This document shows, one piece after another, positions 25,842 to 34,306 of a stretch of 64,000 nt of DNA. The DNA is from Rufibacter radiotolerans (lineage in GTDB: Bacteria; Bacteroidota; Bacteroidia; Cytophagales; Hymenobacteraceae), in assembly GCF_001078055.1 (NCBI RefSeq), contig NZ_CP010777.1, positions 3,935,001 through 3,999,000 on the forward strand, read 5' to 3'. Under the pieces are notes generated by a model. That model worked only from the letters and a program-made list of their open reading frames with translations, searched no databases and was not told where the DNA came from. The stretch's first letter is position 1; every line of letters begins with the position of its first letter. The position numbers and the translations under genes were made by a program.

Positions 25842-26507
25842 ATGAAATTACACAGCATTATCCTGGCATTGGCATTGGGCACGGCCCTCGCCTCCTGCAA
25901 CCAGGCCCCCACCGGCGACAAAGCCACCATTGGTGACAAACAGCAGGCCGCCGATGCCTCTGGGCAGACCTTTGTGGTAGACACTACCTCATCGGTGGTG
26001 CAGTTCACGGGGAACGGGGTAGGCAAAAACCACCCGGGCACTTTCAAGCTCCTTTCAGGAGAGGTAGCCGTGGCTAACAACCAGATTACCGGCGGCAAGT
26101 TTGTCATTGACATTAAATCTCTGGAGCTCAAGCAGCAGGAAGAGATGTTCCAGACCAAACTTAAGCCCCACCTTCTGAGCGGCGATTTCTTTGACGCCGA
26201 GAAATTTGGCACCGCCCAGTTTGAGATCACCAAGGTGGAACCCTTCAAAGCAGATGGGAAAGATACCTCTCTGGTAGCCGGCGCCAACTTCAGCGTGAGC
26301 GGAAACTTCACCCTCAAGGGCGTGACCAAGAACATTACCTTTCCGGCCCGCATTGAACTGAACGGCAATGACATGGAGACCGAAGCCAACTTTAACATTG
26401 ACCGCCGCCAGTGGCAGATGAACTACGGCAATGACAAAACCCTGGGAGACAAGTTCATCTCAGAGACCGTGAACATTGAGCTGGACCTGGAAGCGAAGAA
26501 GAAATAA
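25842..26507 (+). CDS. YceI-family lipoprotein
   Basis: 221 residues. Lipobox LALGTALASC near residue 18 gives a lipoprotein. The rest is the YceI lipocalin-like fold: FVVDTTSSVVQFTGNGVGKN, GEVAVANNQITGGKFVIDIK, FTLKGVTKNITFPARIEL and a WQMNYG segment. YceI-like proteins bind polyprenoid lipids; the ligand here is inferred. The gene diverges from the barrel gene. Confidence 0.93.
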   Translation: MKLHSIILALALGTALASCNQAPTGDKATIGDKQQAADASGQTFVVDTTSSVVQFTGNGVGKNHPGTFKLLSGEVAVANNQITGGKFVIDIKSLELKQQEEMFQTKLKPHLLSGDFFDAEKFGTAQFEITKVEPFKADGKDTSLVAGANFSVSGNFTLKGVTKNITFPARIELNGNDMETEANFNIDRRQWQMNYGNDKTLGDKFISETVNIELDLEAKKK

Positions 26508-26529
26508 CCCTTCCTATTCCCCATGAAAG

Positions 26530-26588
26530 AAGAGCCCGGATACGCCATGCGTTTCCGGGCTCTTTTGGTGAAAACAGGCTCAAAACAG
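26530..26588 (-). terminator. Composite element on the minus strand: family I arm plus family II hairpin
   Basis: AGAGCCCGGATACG..CGTTTCCGGGCTCTTTT is followed by GAAAACAGGCTCAAAACAG. Read on the minus strand, the way the lipoprotein gene at 26611 is transcribed, the order is family I arm, hairpin. It also lies just after yceI. Confidence 0.8.
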
Positions 26589-26610
26589 CCCACAGGAAAA
26601 GAAGGCACTT

Positions 26611-27276
26611 TTATTTGACCAGGCCTTCCTGCTGCATTCTGGTCACGGTCATCTCGGCGTATTTTTCTGCCACGCGGTGCAGACTGGTGGGGTTATAGGA
26701 CTGTGTTTGCGCAGACCAAATCAATTTCTCGGTGGCCGCGTCATACAGGTTGGTCTCCAGGTAATAGACTTTATCCTCACGATAGTAGCCGGGGTCATAC
26801 ATCATGGGGGCCCAATAGGTGTAGTATCCTCTAAAGGTACCGTACCAGGCAAACCGGGTCATGGGCATATACACCATGTTGCCGGGCACGTACCGGGTTT
26901 CAGTCTCGGTGTCCACCAGCGCTACCGTTAAGATAGCGTCCTGCCCCTCTCCCTTGATCTTGGAAAGCAGGTCATCTGCAGAGACCTTTCCTTCCCGCCT
27001 GAGTGTGGGCGGGTACAGATCCATACTTTTGGTGACGGTGACCCCATGTTGCTGTAAGTAGGTCTGCAGGTGCTCTTCCACGGTCTGCCGTACCCGGGCG
27101 TGGTCTGTAAGGGCTGCCACCAAGATTCGGTTATAGGTTTTGGCGGTGGCCTGTGGGCTCTTCCAAGTACCGGTAATCCGGGTGGAAGGGGCGCAACCCG
27201 CCAGTACAAACAGGAGCAGGACCAATAGCCTCGCCCCCCTGTTTAAGGGTCTAAAAAAACGCTCTAACGTATTCAT
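26611..27276 (-). CDS. Lipoprotein, DUF4136-like
   Basis: 221 residues from the ATG at 27276 (the longer start at 27282 is TTG). Lipobox LLFVLAGC. The mature part STRITGTWKSPQ..YNRILVAALTDHARVRQTVE resembles the DUF4136-type lipoproteins of Bacteroidota, with a Tyr-rich middle (YYTYWAPMMYDPGYYREDKV) and a final strand IWSAQTQSYNP. Role unknown; probably periplasmic or outer-membrane inner face. Confidence 0.75.
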   Translation of the reverse strand: MNTLERFFRPLNRGARLLVLLLFVLAGCAPSTRITGTWKSPQATAKTYNRILVAALTDHARVRQTVEEHLQTYLQQHGVTVTKSMDLYPPTLRREGKVSADDLLSKIKGEGQDAILTVALVDTETETRYVPGNMVYMPMTRFAWYGTFRGYYTYWAPMMYDPGYYREDKVYYLETNLYDAATEKLIWSAQTQSYNPTSLHRVAEKYAEMTVTRMQQEGLVK

Positions 27277-27419
27277 ATCCAATCGGTTTAAAATACACCG
27301 CCTCTATAAGTAGAAAACGAAGTTAAACCGAAAACGGATGTTAATTTCATGAGAATCAGTGGCCTTGCCCGCAGCCCCACCAGAAGGTTCGTTCGTACTT
27401 CCTCTTGGACACGGAAAGG

Positions 27420-27459
27420 CGTTTTGAGGCCGTTTTCAGGAAAACAGCCCTAAAACAGC
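27420..27459. repeat. Family I palindrome, imperfect
   Basis: CGTTTTGAGGCCGTTTTC and GAAAACAGCCCTAAAACAG arms. It is 3' of the esterase gene at 27538 (minus strand). Confidence 0.75.
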
Positions 27460-27537
27460 AAATGCCTCTCAGGGTATATTTTTCTTAGGGGAAATCACCC
27501 CAAGGTTGAAACGCCCTGGGCAGAAGAGGTAAGGCGG

Positions 27538-28443
27538 CTATTTCTTTCCCAGCGCTTCTTTCACCGCCTGCGCTACCGTGGGCCATACCGGAGAGGCCGG
27601 TGACACCAGATCAAAATGACCCGACTGGGGCAGCAACACTGTTTTTATGCCGTGGCCTCTGGCCGAAGATTTTTCTGTAAAGTTATTCGCCTGGCTGACC
27701 GGCACAATAGGGTCCAATGCGCCTTGCACCATTCTGACCGTAGCCTTGCGGGCCAGTTTAGGCGATGGCGAGCCCTGCTGGTAGCGCTGGGGAACGGTGG
27801 TCGGCAAACCGCCCATCAGTTTCTCCACCGCGGAGTTGCAGCTTCCCTTGGCGGCACTATAGGTAGCCAGATCCGGAATTCCGGCCAAGGAAACCACGCC
27901 CCTTACTTTTAACGGACTGCGGGTATAGACCTCGCTGGAGCGGGGCAGATCTTTACGGCCCGCCACCCACAGCGCCAGATGCCCTCCCGCCGAGTGGCCC
28001 ATCACCACCACTTCCTTGGCAGACACCGGGTATTTTTTGGCCAATTCCCGCACGTAATCCACGCCTTGGGCTACGTCTTGAAACGTGCCCGGCCATCCGC
28101 CACCCGGGTTGCCCACGCGGCGGAACTCAATATTCCAGGTAGCATAGCCGGCGTTGGCGAGCGCTTCGCTGAGGTGGTTCATGTACTGGTAATTGTACTG
28201 GGCCAGCCAGCACCCGCCATGGATCACTACCACCACCGGGAACGGTCCCTTGCCCGCCGGTACCCGTAGCTCGCCAAACTGCAGGGAGTCTGCGCCGTAG
28301 GCAATCTTCTCGCCTTTGGCCGGGGTGGGCAGCTGCATCAGGTCTTGCCAGGTGACCAGTTTAGGCACCGGGCTTTGGGCGTGCCCCACAAAACTGCCTA
28401 AGAAGAAAAGACCAAGCAGCAGCGCGAAGAAAATGTATTTCAT
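27538..28443 (-). CDS. Exported alpha/beta hydrolase (esterase/lipase type)
   Basis: 301 residues from the ATG at 28443 (28449 is TTG). Signal peptide YIFFALLLGLFFLGSF. VVVIHGGCWLAQYNYQYM holds the HGG oxyanion motif, and VVMGHSAGGHLALWV the nucleophile Ser; Asp in VQGALDPIVPVSQ and His in LPQSGHFDLV complete the triad. This is the BD-FAE/carboxylesterase group. It lies 22 bases after the S33 peptidase-like gene and is probably translated from the same mRNA. Confidence 0.9.
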   Translation of the reverse strand: MKYIFFALLLGLFFLGSFVGHAQSPVPKLVTWQDLMQLPTPAKGEKIAYGADSLQFGELRVPAGKGPFPVVVVIHGGCWLAQYNYQYMNHLSEALANAGYATWNIEFRRVGNPGGGWPGTFQDVAQGVDYVRELAKKYPVSAKEVVVMGHSAGGHLALWVAGRKDLPRSSEVYTRSPLKVRGVVSLAGIPDLATYSAAKGSCNSAVEKLMGGLPTTVPQRYQQGSPSPKLARKATVRMVQGALDPIVPVSQANNFTEKSSARGHGIKTVLLPQSGHFDLVSPASPVWPTVAQAVKEALGKK

Positions 28444-28465
28444 GCTCAAATATACAAGCCGGCGG

Positions 28466-29521
28466 CTAGAGCGTCACTTCTTTCTGGCCCTGGTCAATGC
28501 CTTTCAGGAAGGAGATAAGGCCTTTCATGTAGGTCTGCTGGTCATCATAGAAAGCCATGTGGCTACCGTTGGGGCAATGGAGGTAGCTGCCGTTCTGCAC
28601 CTGGGTGGCCATCCAGCGCATGTGGGCAGGGTCCATGGTGTCATGCTGCGCGCCAATAGACAAGGTGGGTACGGAAAGGTTTTTCAGGTCTGCCTTGCGG
28701 TCCCATTTCTCCAGCTTGCCAGAGATCCCGAACTCGCTGGGCCCCTGCATGGTCACGTAGAAGGACAGGTTCATCTTCCCGAAGGAGCGGTTCACGGGCT
28801 CGGGCCATTCTTCCAGCGGAAGGCGCAGCACGTGCTTGGCGTAAAAGTGCGGCATGAGCAGCTCCATGTATTTGGGGTTCTGGAAATCCTTTTTGGCTTC
28901 AATGGCTCTTACCTGCGCCAGCACTTTGGGGTCCATTTGCTTGGAGAGCACGTCCTGGGCATATTTTCCGTAGTCAATGGCGCTGGCCATCATGTTGGAG
29001 ATCACCAGGCCTTTCATGTTCTGCTGGTATTTGAGGGCGTACTCCATGGCCAGGATACCGCCCCAGGAATGGCCAAGCAGATAGAAATTATCCGGTCCCA
29101 GGTTCAGCGCCTGCCGCACCTGCTCTACTTCCTCTACGTACCGGGGCAGGTCCCAGAAGGTGGTGTCTTTGGGGTTGTCTGAATTGCCGCAGCCTAGTTG
29201 GTCATAGTAAATGAACTCAATGCCTTCACTGGGCAGGAAATTCTCCAGGCACTCAAAATACTCATGCGTAGCGCCGGGCCCACCGTTCAATAGCAGCAAT
29301 TTGATTTTAGGATTGTTGCCCACGCGCTTGGTCCAGACGTTGAACGTGCCTTTGGCAGTCTGCACGGGCACCATCTGCACCCCACCGTCCTGCACACCTT
29401 TCTCGGTGGGGGCAAAGTACGCCGCCGCCGGGGCCTGGGCTTCCTCTGTTTTCTTCTGCTGGGTGCAGGAAGCCAGAACCGTTAAGAGTACTACACCGGC
29501 AATTTTCATAAGTGCGTTCAT
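28466..29521 (-). CDS. Proline-iminopeptidase-like lipoprotein (S33, alpha/beta hydrolase)
   Basis: I place the start at the ATG 29521 (MNALMKIAGVVLLTVLASCT), giving a lipobox LASC; the longer frame to 29728 covers a palindrome remnant and has no signal. 351 residues. LLLNGGPGATHEYFECLENF and YLLGHSWGGILAMEYALKY are the S33 motifs, with Ser as nucleophile and His in CPNGSHMAFYDD. Family members cut N-terminal proline from peptides; here it would work outside the cytoplasm, which is inferred. It leads a two-gene unit with the esterase. Confidence 0.88.
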   Translation of the reverse strand: MNALMKIAGVVLLTVLASCTQQKKTEEAQAPAAAYFAPTEKGVQDGGVQMVPVQTAKGTFNVWTKRVGNNPKIKLLLLNGGPGATHEYFECLENFLPSEGIEFIYYDQLGCGNSDNPKDTTFWDLPRYVEEVEQVRQALNLGPDNFYLLGHSWGGILAMEYALKYQQNMKGLVISNMMASAIDYGKYAQDVLSKQMDPKVLAQVRAIEAKKDFQNPKYMELLMPHFYAKHVLRLPLEEWPEPVNRSFGKMNLSFYVTMQGPSEFGISGKLEKWDRKADLKNLSVPTLSIGAQHDTMDPAHMRWMATQVQNGSYLHCPNGSHMAFYDDQQTYMKGLISFLKGIDQGQKEVTL

Positions 29522-29705
29522 GAGATAGGTGATAAGGTATGGATAGTATATGGGCTGGCATTTTCTCAGTCCAGGACCTGTCTGGCTTGATTTGTTTCTA
29601 CTTTCTTCTCTAAAGCTACACATCTGCCCTGGTCTTCGCAACGGGTCATGCCGGGGTTTCTGGCCTGGAGCACCCAATGAGCCCGACAGACAAAACCGCC
29701 CCAGG

Positions 29706-29744
29706 CGTTTTAGGGCCATTTTTGCCAAAACAGAGGCAAATCAG
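29706..29744. repeat. Decayed family I palindrome
   Basis: GCGTTTTAGGGCCATTTTTG followed by CCAAAACAGAGGCAAATCAG: one arm is recognisable and the other is eroded. It lies about 190 bases upstream of the S33 gene start. Confidence 0.5.
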
Positions 29745-30116
29745 CCCTATTCTCCTCTTCCCTGAAAGCACCGTAGCACTTGCGATTCTCCGCCTGCTTC
29801 TAAATATAGTAAACATTGAATAGTTACAAAATCGCGGCCAAAATACCGACAACTTGGTATTCTTTACTATAAGATTTAGGCCTTCCTTTACATAAAATTA
29901 AACAAGGGGAAATTCAGGGTGTTTTGACAGGTAATTAATCCCTGAACAAGATTTAATCCTTTGATTTGAACTTAGTTGGCCCTTTTGTAATTAAGAGAAG
30001 AAATCATACTATCATCAAATAAAATACACCCAAACACCCCAAAGTTGCTGCTTTAAACCACAGTTTTGGGAATTATAAATTAAATATAAAATTCAATATT
30101 TTTCCCCAAAGAAAGC

Positions 30117-30149
30117 AAGAGCCCGGCGACATCGTTTCCGGGCTCTTTT
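30117..30149 (+). terminator. Lone family II hairpin
   Basis: AGAGCCCGGCGACATCGTTTCCGGGCTCTTTT-like hairpin with a T run after it on the plus strand. No gene precedes it on that strand, and the family I arm is not clear here. Confidence 0.65.
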
Positions 30150-30320
30150 CATTTGGCCCTCTTTGCTAAGAACGTGTTATGAGATTCAGGTATTCTGGGA
30201 ATAGAGTTAAATGGCAAAACCGGCGTGTACTGTTATAGAAATTCTCTGGCAGCTATTCCAAGCATCATAGAGCGGGGTTAGTTTAACCGCATTATTTTGA
30301 GAGTAGGAGCCGCAGATTTG

Positions 30321-30344
30321 GTTGTTGGTGAGAACACCAACAAC
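30321..30344. repeat. GTTGTTGGTG / CACCAACAAC hairpin repeat, copy 2
   Basis: GTTGTTGGTG, loop AGAA, CACCAACAAC: perfect ten-base arms. A partial inverted copy, TGTTCTCACCAACAAG, is at 30881-30896 on the other side of the short gene. Confidence 0.65.
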
Positions 30345-30471
30345 GGCGAGGCCTTTTTAAGGGAGAACCACCCATCATGACTTCATTATATGAACTCCCT
30401 TAAGCCTGCAAAAGGATCAATAATGAATGAATATCTCAAGATTATAAGTTATACTTGCGGCAGATAACTAA

Positions 30472-30500
30472 AAAAGGTGCCCCTATGAGGCACCCTTTTG
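30472..30500 (-). terminator. Rho-independent terminator of the short gene
   Basis: On the minus strand AAAGGGTGCC TCAT AGGGGCACCT is followed by TTTTTTAG. It begins at the stop codon of the short reading frame at 30501-30668. A stem, a tetraloop and a U run make it a model terminator. Confidence 0.85.
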
Positions 30501-30668
30501 TTATTTGAACCACACTAGAAGCTTTGTTACAATGCTATCTAGGTGGGTTAGAATTTTGTCAAGAGATCCGAGTGCTAAGACGGCAATCAATAACCACTTA
30601 GGACCTCCATTTTCATAAGGCACCGGAAAAGCAGTAGCTTCTTTGGTGCCTTTTGCATTAGCTTTCAT
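30501..30668 (-). CDS. Short gene, 55 residues, possible small membrane protein
   Basis: ATG at 30668 to TAA at 30501. The peptide starts MKANAKGTKEATAFPVPYEN, continues GGPKWLLIAVLALGSLDKIL and ends THLDSIVTKLLVWFK. A short charged start, one hydrophobic segment (about 25-36) and an amphipathic tail suggest a small membrane or membrane-associated protein. A strong terminator abuts the stop, and a TATATTTG element lies 31 bases before the ATG, so it looks like a complete independent unit. I do not recognise it; it could be a small toxin, a phage-like remnant or a regulator. Confidence 0.65.
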   Translation of the reverse strand: MKANAKGTKEATAFPVPYENGGPKWLLIAVLALGSLDKILTHLDSIVTKLLVWFK

Positions 30669-30698
30669 TTTCACGTCATGCTATATCTTTTGGTTTCT

Positions 30699-30706
30699 CA
30701 AATATA
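30699..30706 (-). promoter_or_regulatory. Probable -7 element TATATTTG for the short gene
   Basis: On the minus strand TATATTTG fits TAnnTTTG; it lies 31 bases before the ATG. No good TTG is seen 19 bases further up. Confidence 0.45.
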
Positions 30707-30952
30707 GAGACTATTAAACGGAGGCATCGAATTGGGTAGCCGAATTTATACAAACTTTATCCCAGACTTATTAACATTTACCGATCTGAATTATAACAAC
30801 TTAACATGGTTATCAAGATCAGAAATATGTATATATCATTCTAACAATATAGTAATACACTAGGCTCCCACCCTTGCTGATGTTCTCACCAACAAGCATT
30901 ACTGCGGTTCTTACAGCTAACCACTAGAGATGCATTCCTCCCCCAAAAAACC
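30707..30952. other. AT-rich island, right part
   Basis: No gene seen. Very AT-rich DNA (30760-30860), then the partial CACCAACAAG repeat copy at 30881-30896, reading opposite to the copy at 30321. Confidence 0.5.
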
Positions 30953-31006
30953 AAAACGGCCCGGAAACTTTCGTTTCCGGGCCGTTTTCTCTAAAACAGA
31001 GCCAAA
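30953..31006 (-). terminator. Composite element on the minus strand after ettA
   Basis: AAAACGGCCCGGAAAC TTTC GTTTCCGGGCCGTTTT is followed by a worn family I arm (AAAACAGAGCCAAACCAG). In the sense of ettA the order is arm, hairpin, T run. The outer pair is ACGG/CCGT here instead of AGAG/CTCT, changed on both sides. Confidence 0.8.
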
Positions 31007-31012
31007 CCAGAA

Positions 31013-32680
31013 TTAGCTCATCAGTTTTTTATAGCGAATACGCTTCGGCTCCACATCGCCCAGGCGTTTCTTCTTGGCTTCCTCGTAGTCTGAGAAGTTT
31101 CCTTCAAACCACACTACTTGGCTATCACCCTCGAAGGCCAGGATGTGGGTGGCGATACGGTCCAGGAACCAGCGGTCGTGGGAGATGACCACGGCGCAGC
31201 CCGAGAAGTTCTCCAAGGCGTCTTCCAAGGCCCGGATCGCGTTCACGTCCAGGTCGTTGGTAGGCTCATCCAGGAGCAGTAAGTTGGCGCCTTGCTTTAA
31301 GGTCATGGCCAGGTGCACGCGGTTGCGCTCTCCCCCAGACAATACCCCTACTTTCTTTTCCTGGTCACCGCCGGAGAAGTTGAACTTGCTCACGTAGGCG
31401 CGGGCGTTCACCTGACGGCCGGCCAGCATCATCATTTCGGTACCACCCGAGATGGTCTCAAACACAGATTTATTAGGGTCCAGGCTTTCATGCTGTTGGT
31501 CTACGTAGGCAATCTCTACGGTTGGCCCTACGGTGATGGTCCCGGCGTCGGGCGTTTCACGGCCCGTGATCAACCTAAACAACGTGGATTTACCGGCGCC
31601 GTTCGGGCCGATGATGCCCACAATACCCGCCGGCGGCAGGCTGAAGGTGAGGTTCTCAAACAGGAGTTTATCGCCGTAGGCTTTGGTGAGCCCTTCGGCT
31701 TCAATAACCACGTTGCCCAAACGCGGACCGTCTGGGATGAAGAGCTCCAGTTTCTGTTCTTTCTCTTTGGCGTCCTCAGAGGCCATTTTCTCATAGTTGC
31801 CTAAACGGGCTTTGGACTTAGCCTGACGGGCCTTGGGGCTCATGCGGGCCCATTCCAATTCACGTTGCAGGGTTTTCTGGCGCTTGCTCTCGGTTTTCTC
31901 TTCTTTGGCTAAGCGCTCAGCCTTCTGCTCCAGCCAGCTGGTGTAATTTCCTTTCCAGGGAATACCCTCGCCGCGGTCCAGCTCCAGAATCCAGCCGGCC
32001 ACTTTGTCCAGGAAGTACCTGTCGTGGGTAACGGCTATCACGGTGCCTTTGTATTGCTGCAGGTGTTGCTCCAGCCACAGCACAGACTCAGCGTCTAAGT
32101 GGTTGGTAGGCTCATCCAGCAAAAGCACGTCTGGCTCTTGTAACAAAAGGCGGCAAAGGGCCACGCGGCGCTTCTCACCCCCAGACAAGTTGCCAATTAT
32201 AGCTTCAGAGGGCGGAGTGCGCAGGGCATCCATGGCGCGCTCCAGCTTGCTGTCCAGGTCCCAGGCGCCCAGGTGGTCCAGTTTCTCCTGCACCTCGCCC
32301 TGGCGGGCCATCAGCTTGTCAAAGTCTGCGTTCTCGTCTGCGAAGGCTTCGTTGATTTCCTCGTATTCCTTCAGAAGGGCCACGGTTTCGGCGGCGCCCT
32401 CCTGCACAATCTCCATCACGGTTTTGGTAGGGTCCAGCTGCGGTTCCTGCTCCAGGTAACCCACAGAGTAACCCGGCGAGAACGCCACCTCGCCCTGGTA
32501 TTGTTTGTCTACGCCGGCAATCACTTTCAACAAAGAGGATTTACCAGAGCCGTTAAGGCCCAGCACACCAATTTTGGCACCGTAGAAAAAAGAAAGATAA
32601 ATGTTTTTGAGAACCTGCTTTTGCGGAGGGTAAATCTTACTTACCCCCGCCATGGAGAAGATAATGGTTTCGCTGCTCAT
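31013..32680 (-). CDS. ettA: Energy-dependent translational throttle protein EttA
   Basis: 555 residues, exactly the EttA length. Two ABC-F cassettes each have Walker A (GLNGSGKSSLLKVIAG; GPNGAGKSTLFRLITG), signature (LSGGEKRRVALCRLL; LSGGERNRVHLAMTL) and DEPTNHLD/DEPTNDLD. The inter-domain linker with an ARMSPKARQAKSKARLGNYE stretch and the N-terminal arm insert are present. It binds the ribosomal E site and gates elongation according to ADP/ATP. Single gene with a composite terminator. Confidence 0.96.
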   Translation of the reverse strand: MSSETIIFSMAGVSKIYPPQKQVLKNIYLSFFYGAKIGVLGLNGSGKSSLLKVIAGVDKQYQGEVAFSPGYSVGYLEQEPQLDPTKTVMEIVQEGAAETVALLKEYEEINEAFADENADFDKLMARQGEVQEKLDHLGAWDLDSKLERAMDALRTPPSEAIIGNLSGGEKRRVALCRLLLQEPDVLLLDEPTNHLDAESVLWLEQHLQQYKGTVIAVTHDRYFLDKVAGWILELDRGEGIPWKGNYTSWLEQKAERLAKEEKTESKRQKTLQRELEWARMSPKARQAKSKARLGNYEKMASEDAKEKEQKLELFIPDGPRLGNVVIEAEGLTKAYGDKLLFENLTFSLPPAGIVGIIGPNGAGKSTLFRLITGRETPDAGTITVGPTVEIAYVDQQHESLDPNKSVFETISGGTEMMMLAGRQVNARAYVSKFNFSGGDQEKKVGVLSGGERNRVHLAMTLKQGANLLLLDEPTNDLDVNAIRALEDALENFSGCAVVISHDRWFLDRIATHILAFEGDSQVVWFEGNFSDYEEAKKKRLGDVEPKRIRYKKLMS

Positions 32681-32725
32681 AAGGAACGTTTGGTATAAGT
32701 TCAGGTCAAGTACCTGGCCCCGAAG

Positions 32726-32762
32726 CGTTTTACGCTTGTTTTCCCAAAAACAGCCCTAAAAC
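32726..32762. repeat. Decayed family I palindrome
   Basis: GCGTTTTACGCTTGTTTTC and AAAACAGCCCTAAAAC. It lies upstream of both ettA and the DUF349 gene, another copy that is not just 3' of a gene. Confidence 0.55.
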
Positions 32763-32939
32763 AAAGGCATAACTTTGTGGGCTGTAAATCAGTATGCAAT
32801 CAGACGCCAAAACGCATGATTTCTGGGCCAGAAGGTGCAAATATCGTAAAATTTGGCAGGGGCGGGTTATGAAAATTGCCGGTAATTCATAAACTTGTAA
32901 AAAAATAGACTTTCATATTTTCAGTTAATAATCCATTTG

Positions 32940-34256
32940 ATGGAAACCAAAGATTTGTCTGAGGAGGCCCATAAGTACGGCTACATTGAGGGTAACCAGG
33001 TGTGGTTGAAACCATTTATGCACTTTCCTGCCCGCCAGGTAGGTGACGTAAAAGAGGTCCCCGAAGAATCATTGCAGTACTTTGCCCTTCGGTTTGAGAA
33101 CTTCAAGCAGAAGGTGAATGCCCTGTTAGAGAAGATTGAAACGTCTGAGAACAAGGGTTCTTTTTTGATGAAGGTCCTTCACCTGAAAGAACAGATAGAA
33201 AAATATGACGCCATAGGCGATTTTGAGGCCCTGCACCACCGCCTCTCCGCCGCCGAGGCCGAGATCAAGGACGCCATTTCCAAGAACCGCGACAAGAACC
33301 TCTCCACCAAAGTAACCCTTATTCAGCAAGCCGAGGCCCTGGCAGACAGCATTGACTGGCAGGAAACCACCGACAAACTGAAGGAGCTTCGCCAGAACTG
33401 GATCAAGACCGGCCCGGTAGACAAAACCCTCACCGAAGAACTGGAAGAACGTTTCAAGGCCGCCGTTGAGGTGTTCTTCACGCGCAAGAAAGACTTCTTC
33501 CAGGATAAGAAGGACATGCTCTCCCGCACGGTAGACAAATACAAGGCCCTCATTGCCCAGTCTGAGTCCGTGAAAAACTCTGAGGAGTGGGAAGAGACCA
33601 GCAAGAAACTCAAAGACCTGCAGAACCAGTGGAAAGAGATTGGCGGCACCCTGCCCCGCAAGATGTCCAATGACCTCTGGAACAGCTTCAGGGCGGCCAA
33701 CAACCATTTCTTTGAGCGCCTCAAAAAACACATCAACAGCCAGAAAACAGAGTCTAAAGACAAGTACTTAGAAGACAACCTGGCAAAGAAAAAATCGCTG
33801 GTGGCCCAGGCCGAGGCCCTCTTGGAGGAACCCGTGCAGCAGGCCGTGCCCAAAGCAAAAGAACTACAAGCCGCCTGGAAAAAAGTAGGTCCGGTAAAGC
33901 AGGAAGAATCTGACATTGTCTGGGAAAGCTTTCTGGTAGCCTGCGACAAGATATTTGAACTCAGCAGCCTGGAGCACTTCATGCGCAAGCGCCCCTTGCC
34001 AGACGGCAAGAACTCTGACCATGATCAGGTACAGGCCCGCATCAACGCCCTGCGTGATTTCATTAAGTATGACAAGCAAGAGCTGGAAGTGCTGGAAACC
34101 AACCTGGGCCGCCTGAGTCCTAACCCGGGCAATGAAACGTTCAGGGCCATGCTGGAAGGAAAAATCAAAAACTTTAACCGGAAAATCAGGACCAAGACCG
34201 AATTAATTGACCTGCTCCGTAAAAAGACTGAGGCAACAAGCAACAAATCAGCCTAA
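32940..34256 (+). CDS. DUF349-repeat coiled-coil protein
   Basis: 438 residues from the ATG at 32940 (a TTG precedes it in frame). Almost all helical and charged, with several DUF349 repeats recognisable by the W-K-x-GP/W-K-x-IG motifs (LRQNWIKTGPVDKTLTEELE; LQNQWKEIGGTLPRKMSNDL; LQAAWKKVGPVKQEESDIVW). Each forms a three-helix unit. Cytoplasmic; function unknown, although DUF349 proteins in other bacteria have been tied to DNA or ribosome-related processes. It ends with a strong terminator. Confidence 0.9.
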   Translation: METKDLSEEAHKYGYIEGNQVWLKPFMHFPARQVGDVKEVPEESLQYFALRFENFKQKVNALLEKIETSENKGSFLMKVLHLKEQIEKYDAIGDFEALHHRLSAAEAEIKDAISKNRDKNLSTKVTLIQQAEALADSIDWQETTDKLKELRQNWIKTGPVDKTLTEELEERFKAAVEVFFTRKKDFFQDKKDMLSRTVDKYKALIAQSESVKNSEEWEETSKKLKDLQNQWKEIGGTLPRKMSNDLWNSFRAANNHFFERLKKHINSQKTESKDKYLEDNLAKKKSLVAQAEALLEEPVQQAVPKAKELQAAWKKVGPVKQEESDIVWESFLVACDKIFELSSLEHFMRKRPLPDGKNSDHDQVQARINALRDFIKYDKQELEVLETNLGRLSPNPGNETFRAMLEGKIKNFNRKIRTKTELIDLLRKKTEATSNKSA

Positions 34257-34265
34257 GTTCTCCGT

Positions 34266-34306
34266 AAGCCGTTAGTAACTTAAACCAAGTTACTAACGGC
34301 TTTTTT
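34266..34306 (+). terminator. Terminator abutting the next start codon
   Basis: AAGCCGTTAGTAACTT / AAGTTACTAACGGCTT stem followed by TTTTTT; the very next three bases, 34307-34309, are the ATG of the next gene. The hairpin occupies the whole space where that gene's ribosome-binding site should be. Confidence 0.85.

Larger units (their letters stand above)
29522..30500. other. AT-rich intergenic island, left part
   Basis: About 980 bases with no long gene. It contains a decayed family I copy (29706-29744), a lone family II hairpin (30117-30149), a GTTGTTGGTG hairpin (30321-30344), an AAGGGAG..CTCCCTT inverted pair (near 30360 and 30390), and the terminator of the short gene to its right. A 60-base hand count at 30061-30120 gives 14 G or C, far below the coding average. 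Confidence 0.7.

Noticed and set aside
29522..29728. In-frame N-terminal extension of the S33 peptidase
   Set aside because: The added residues cross a decayed palindrome and hide a good lipoprotein signal.
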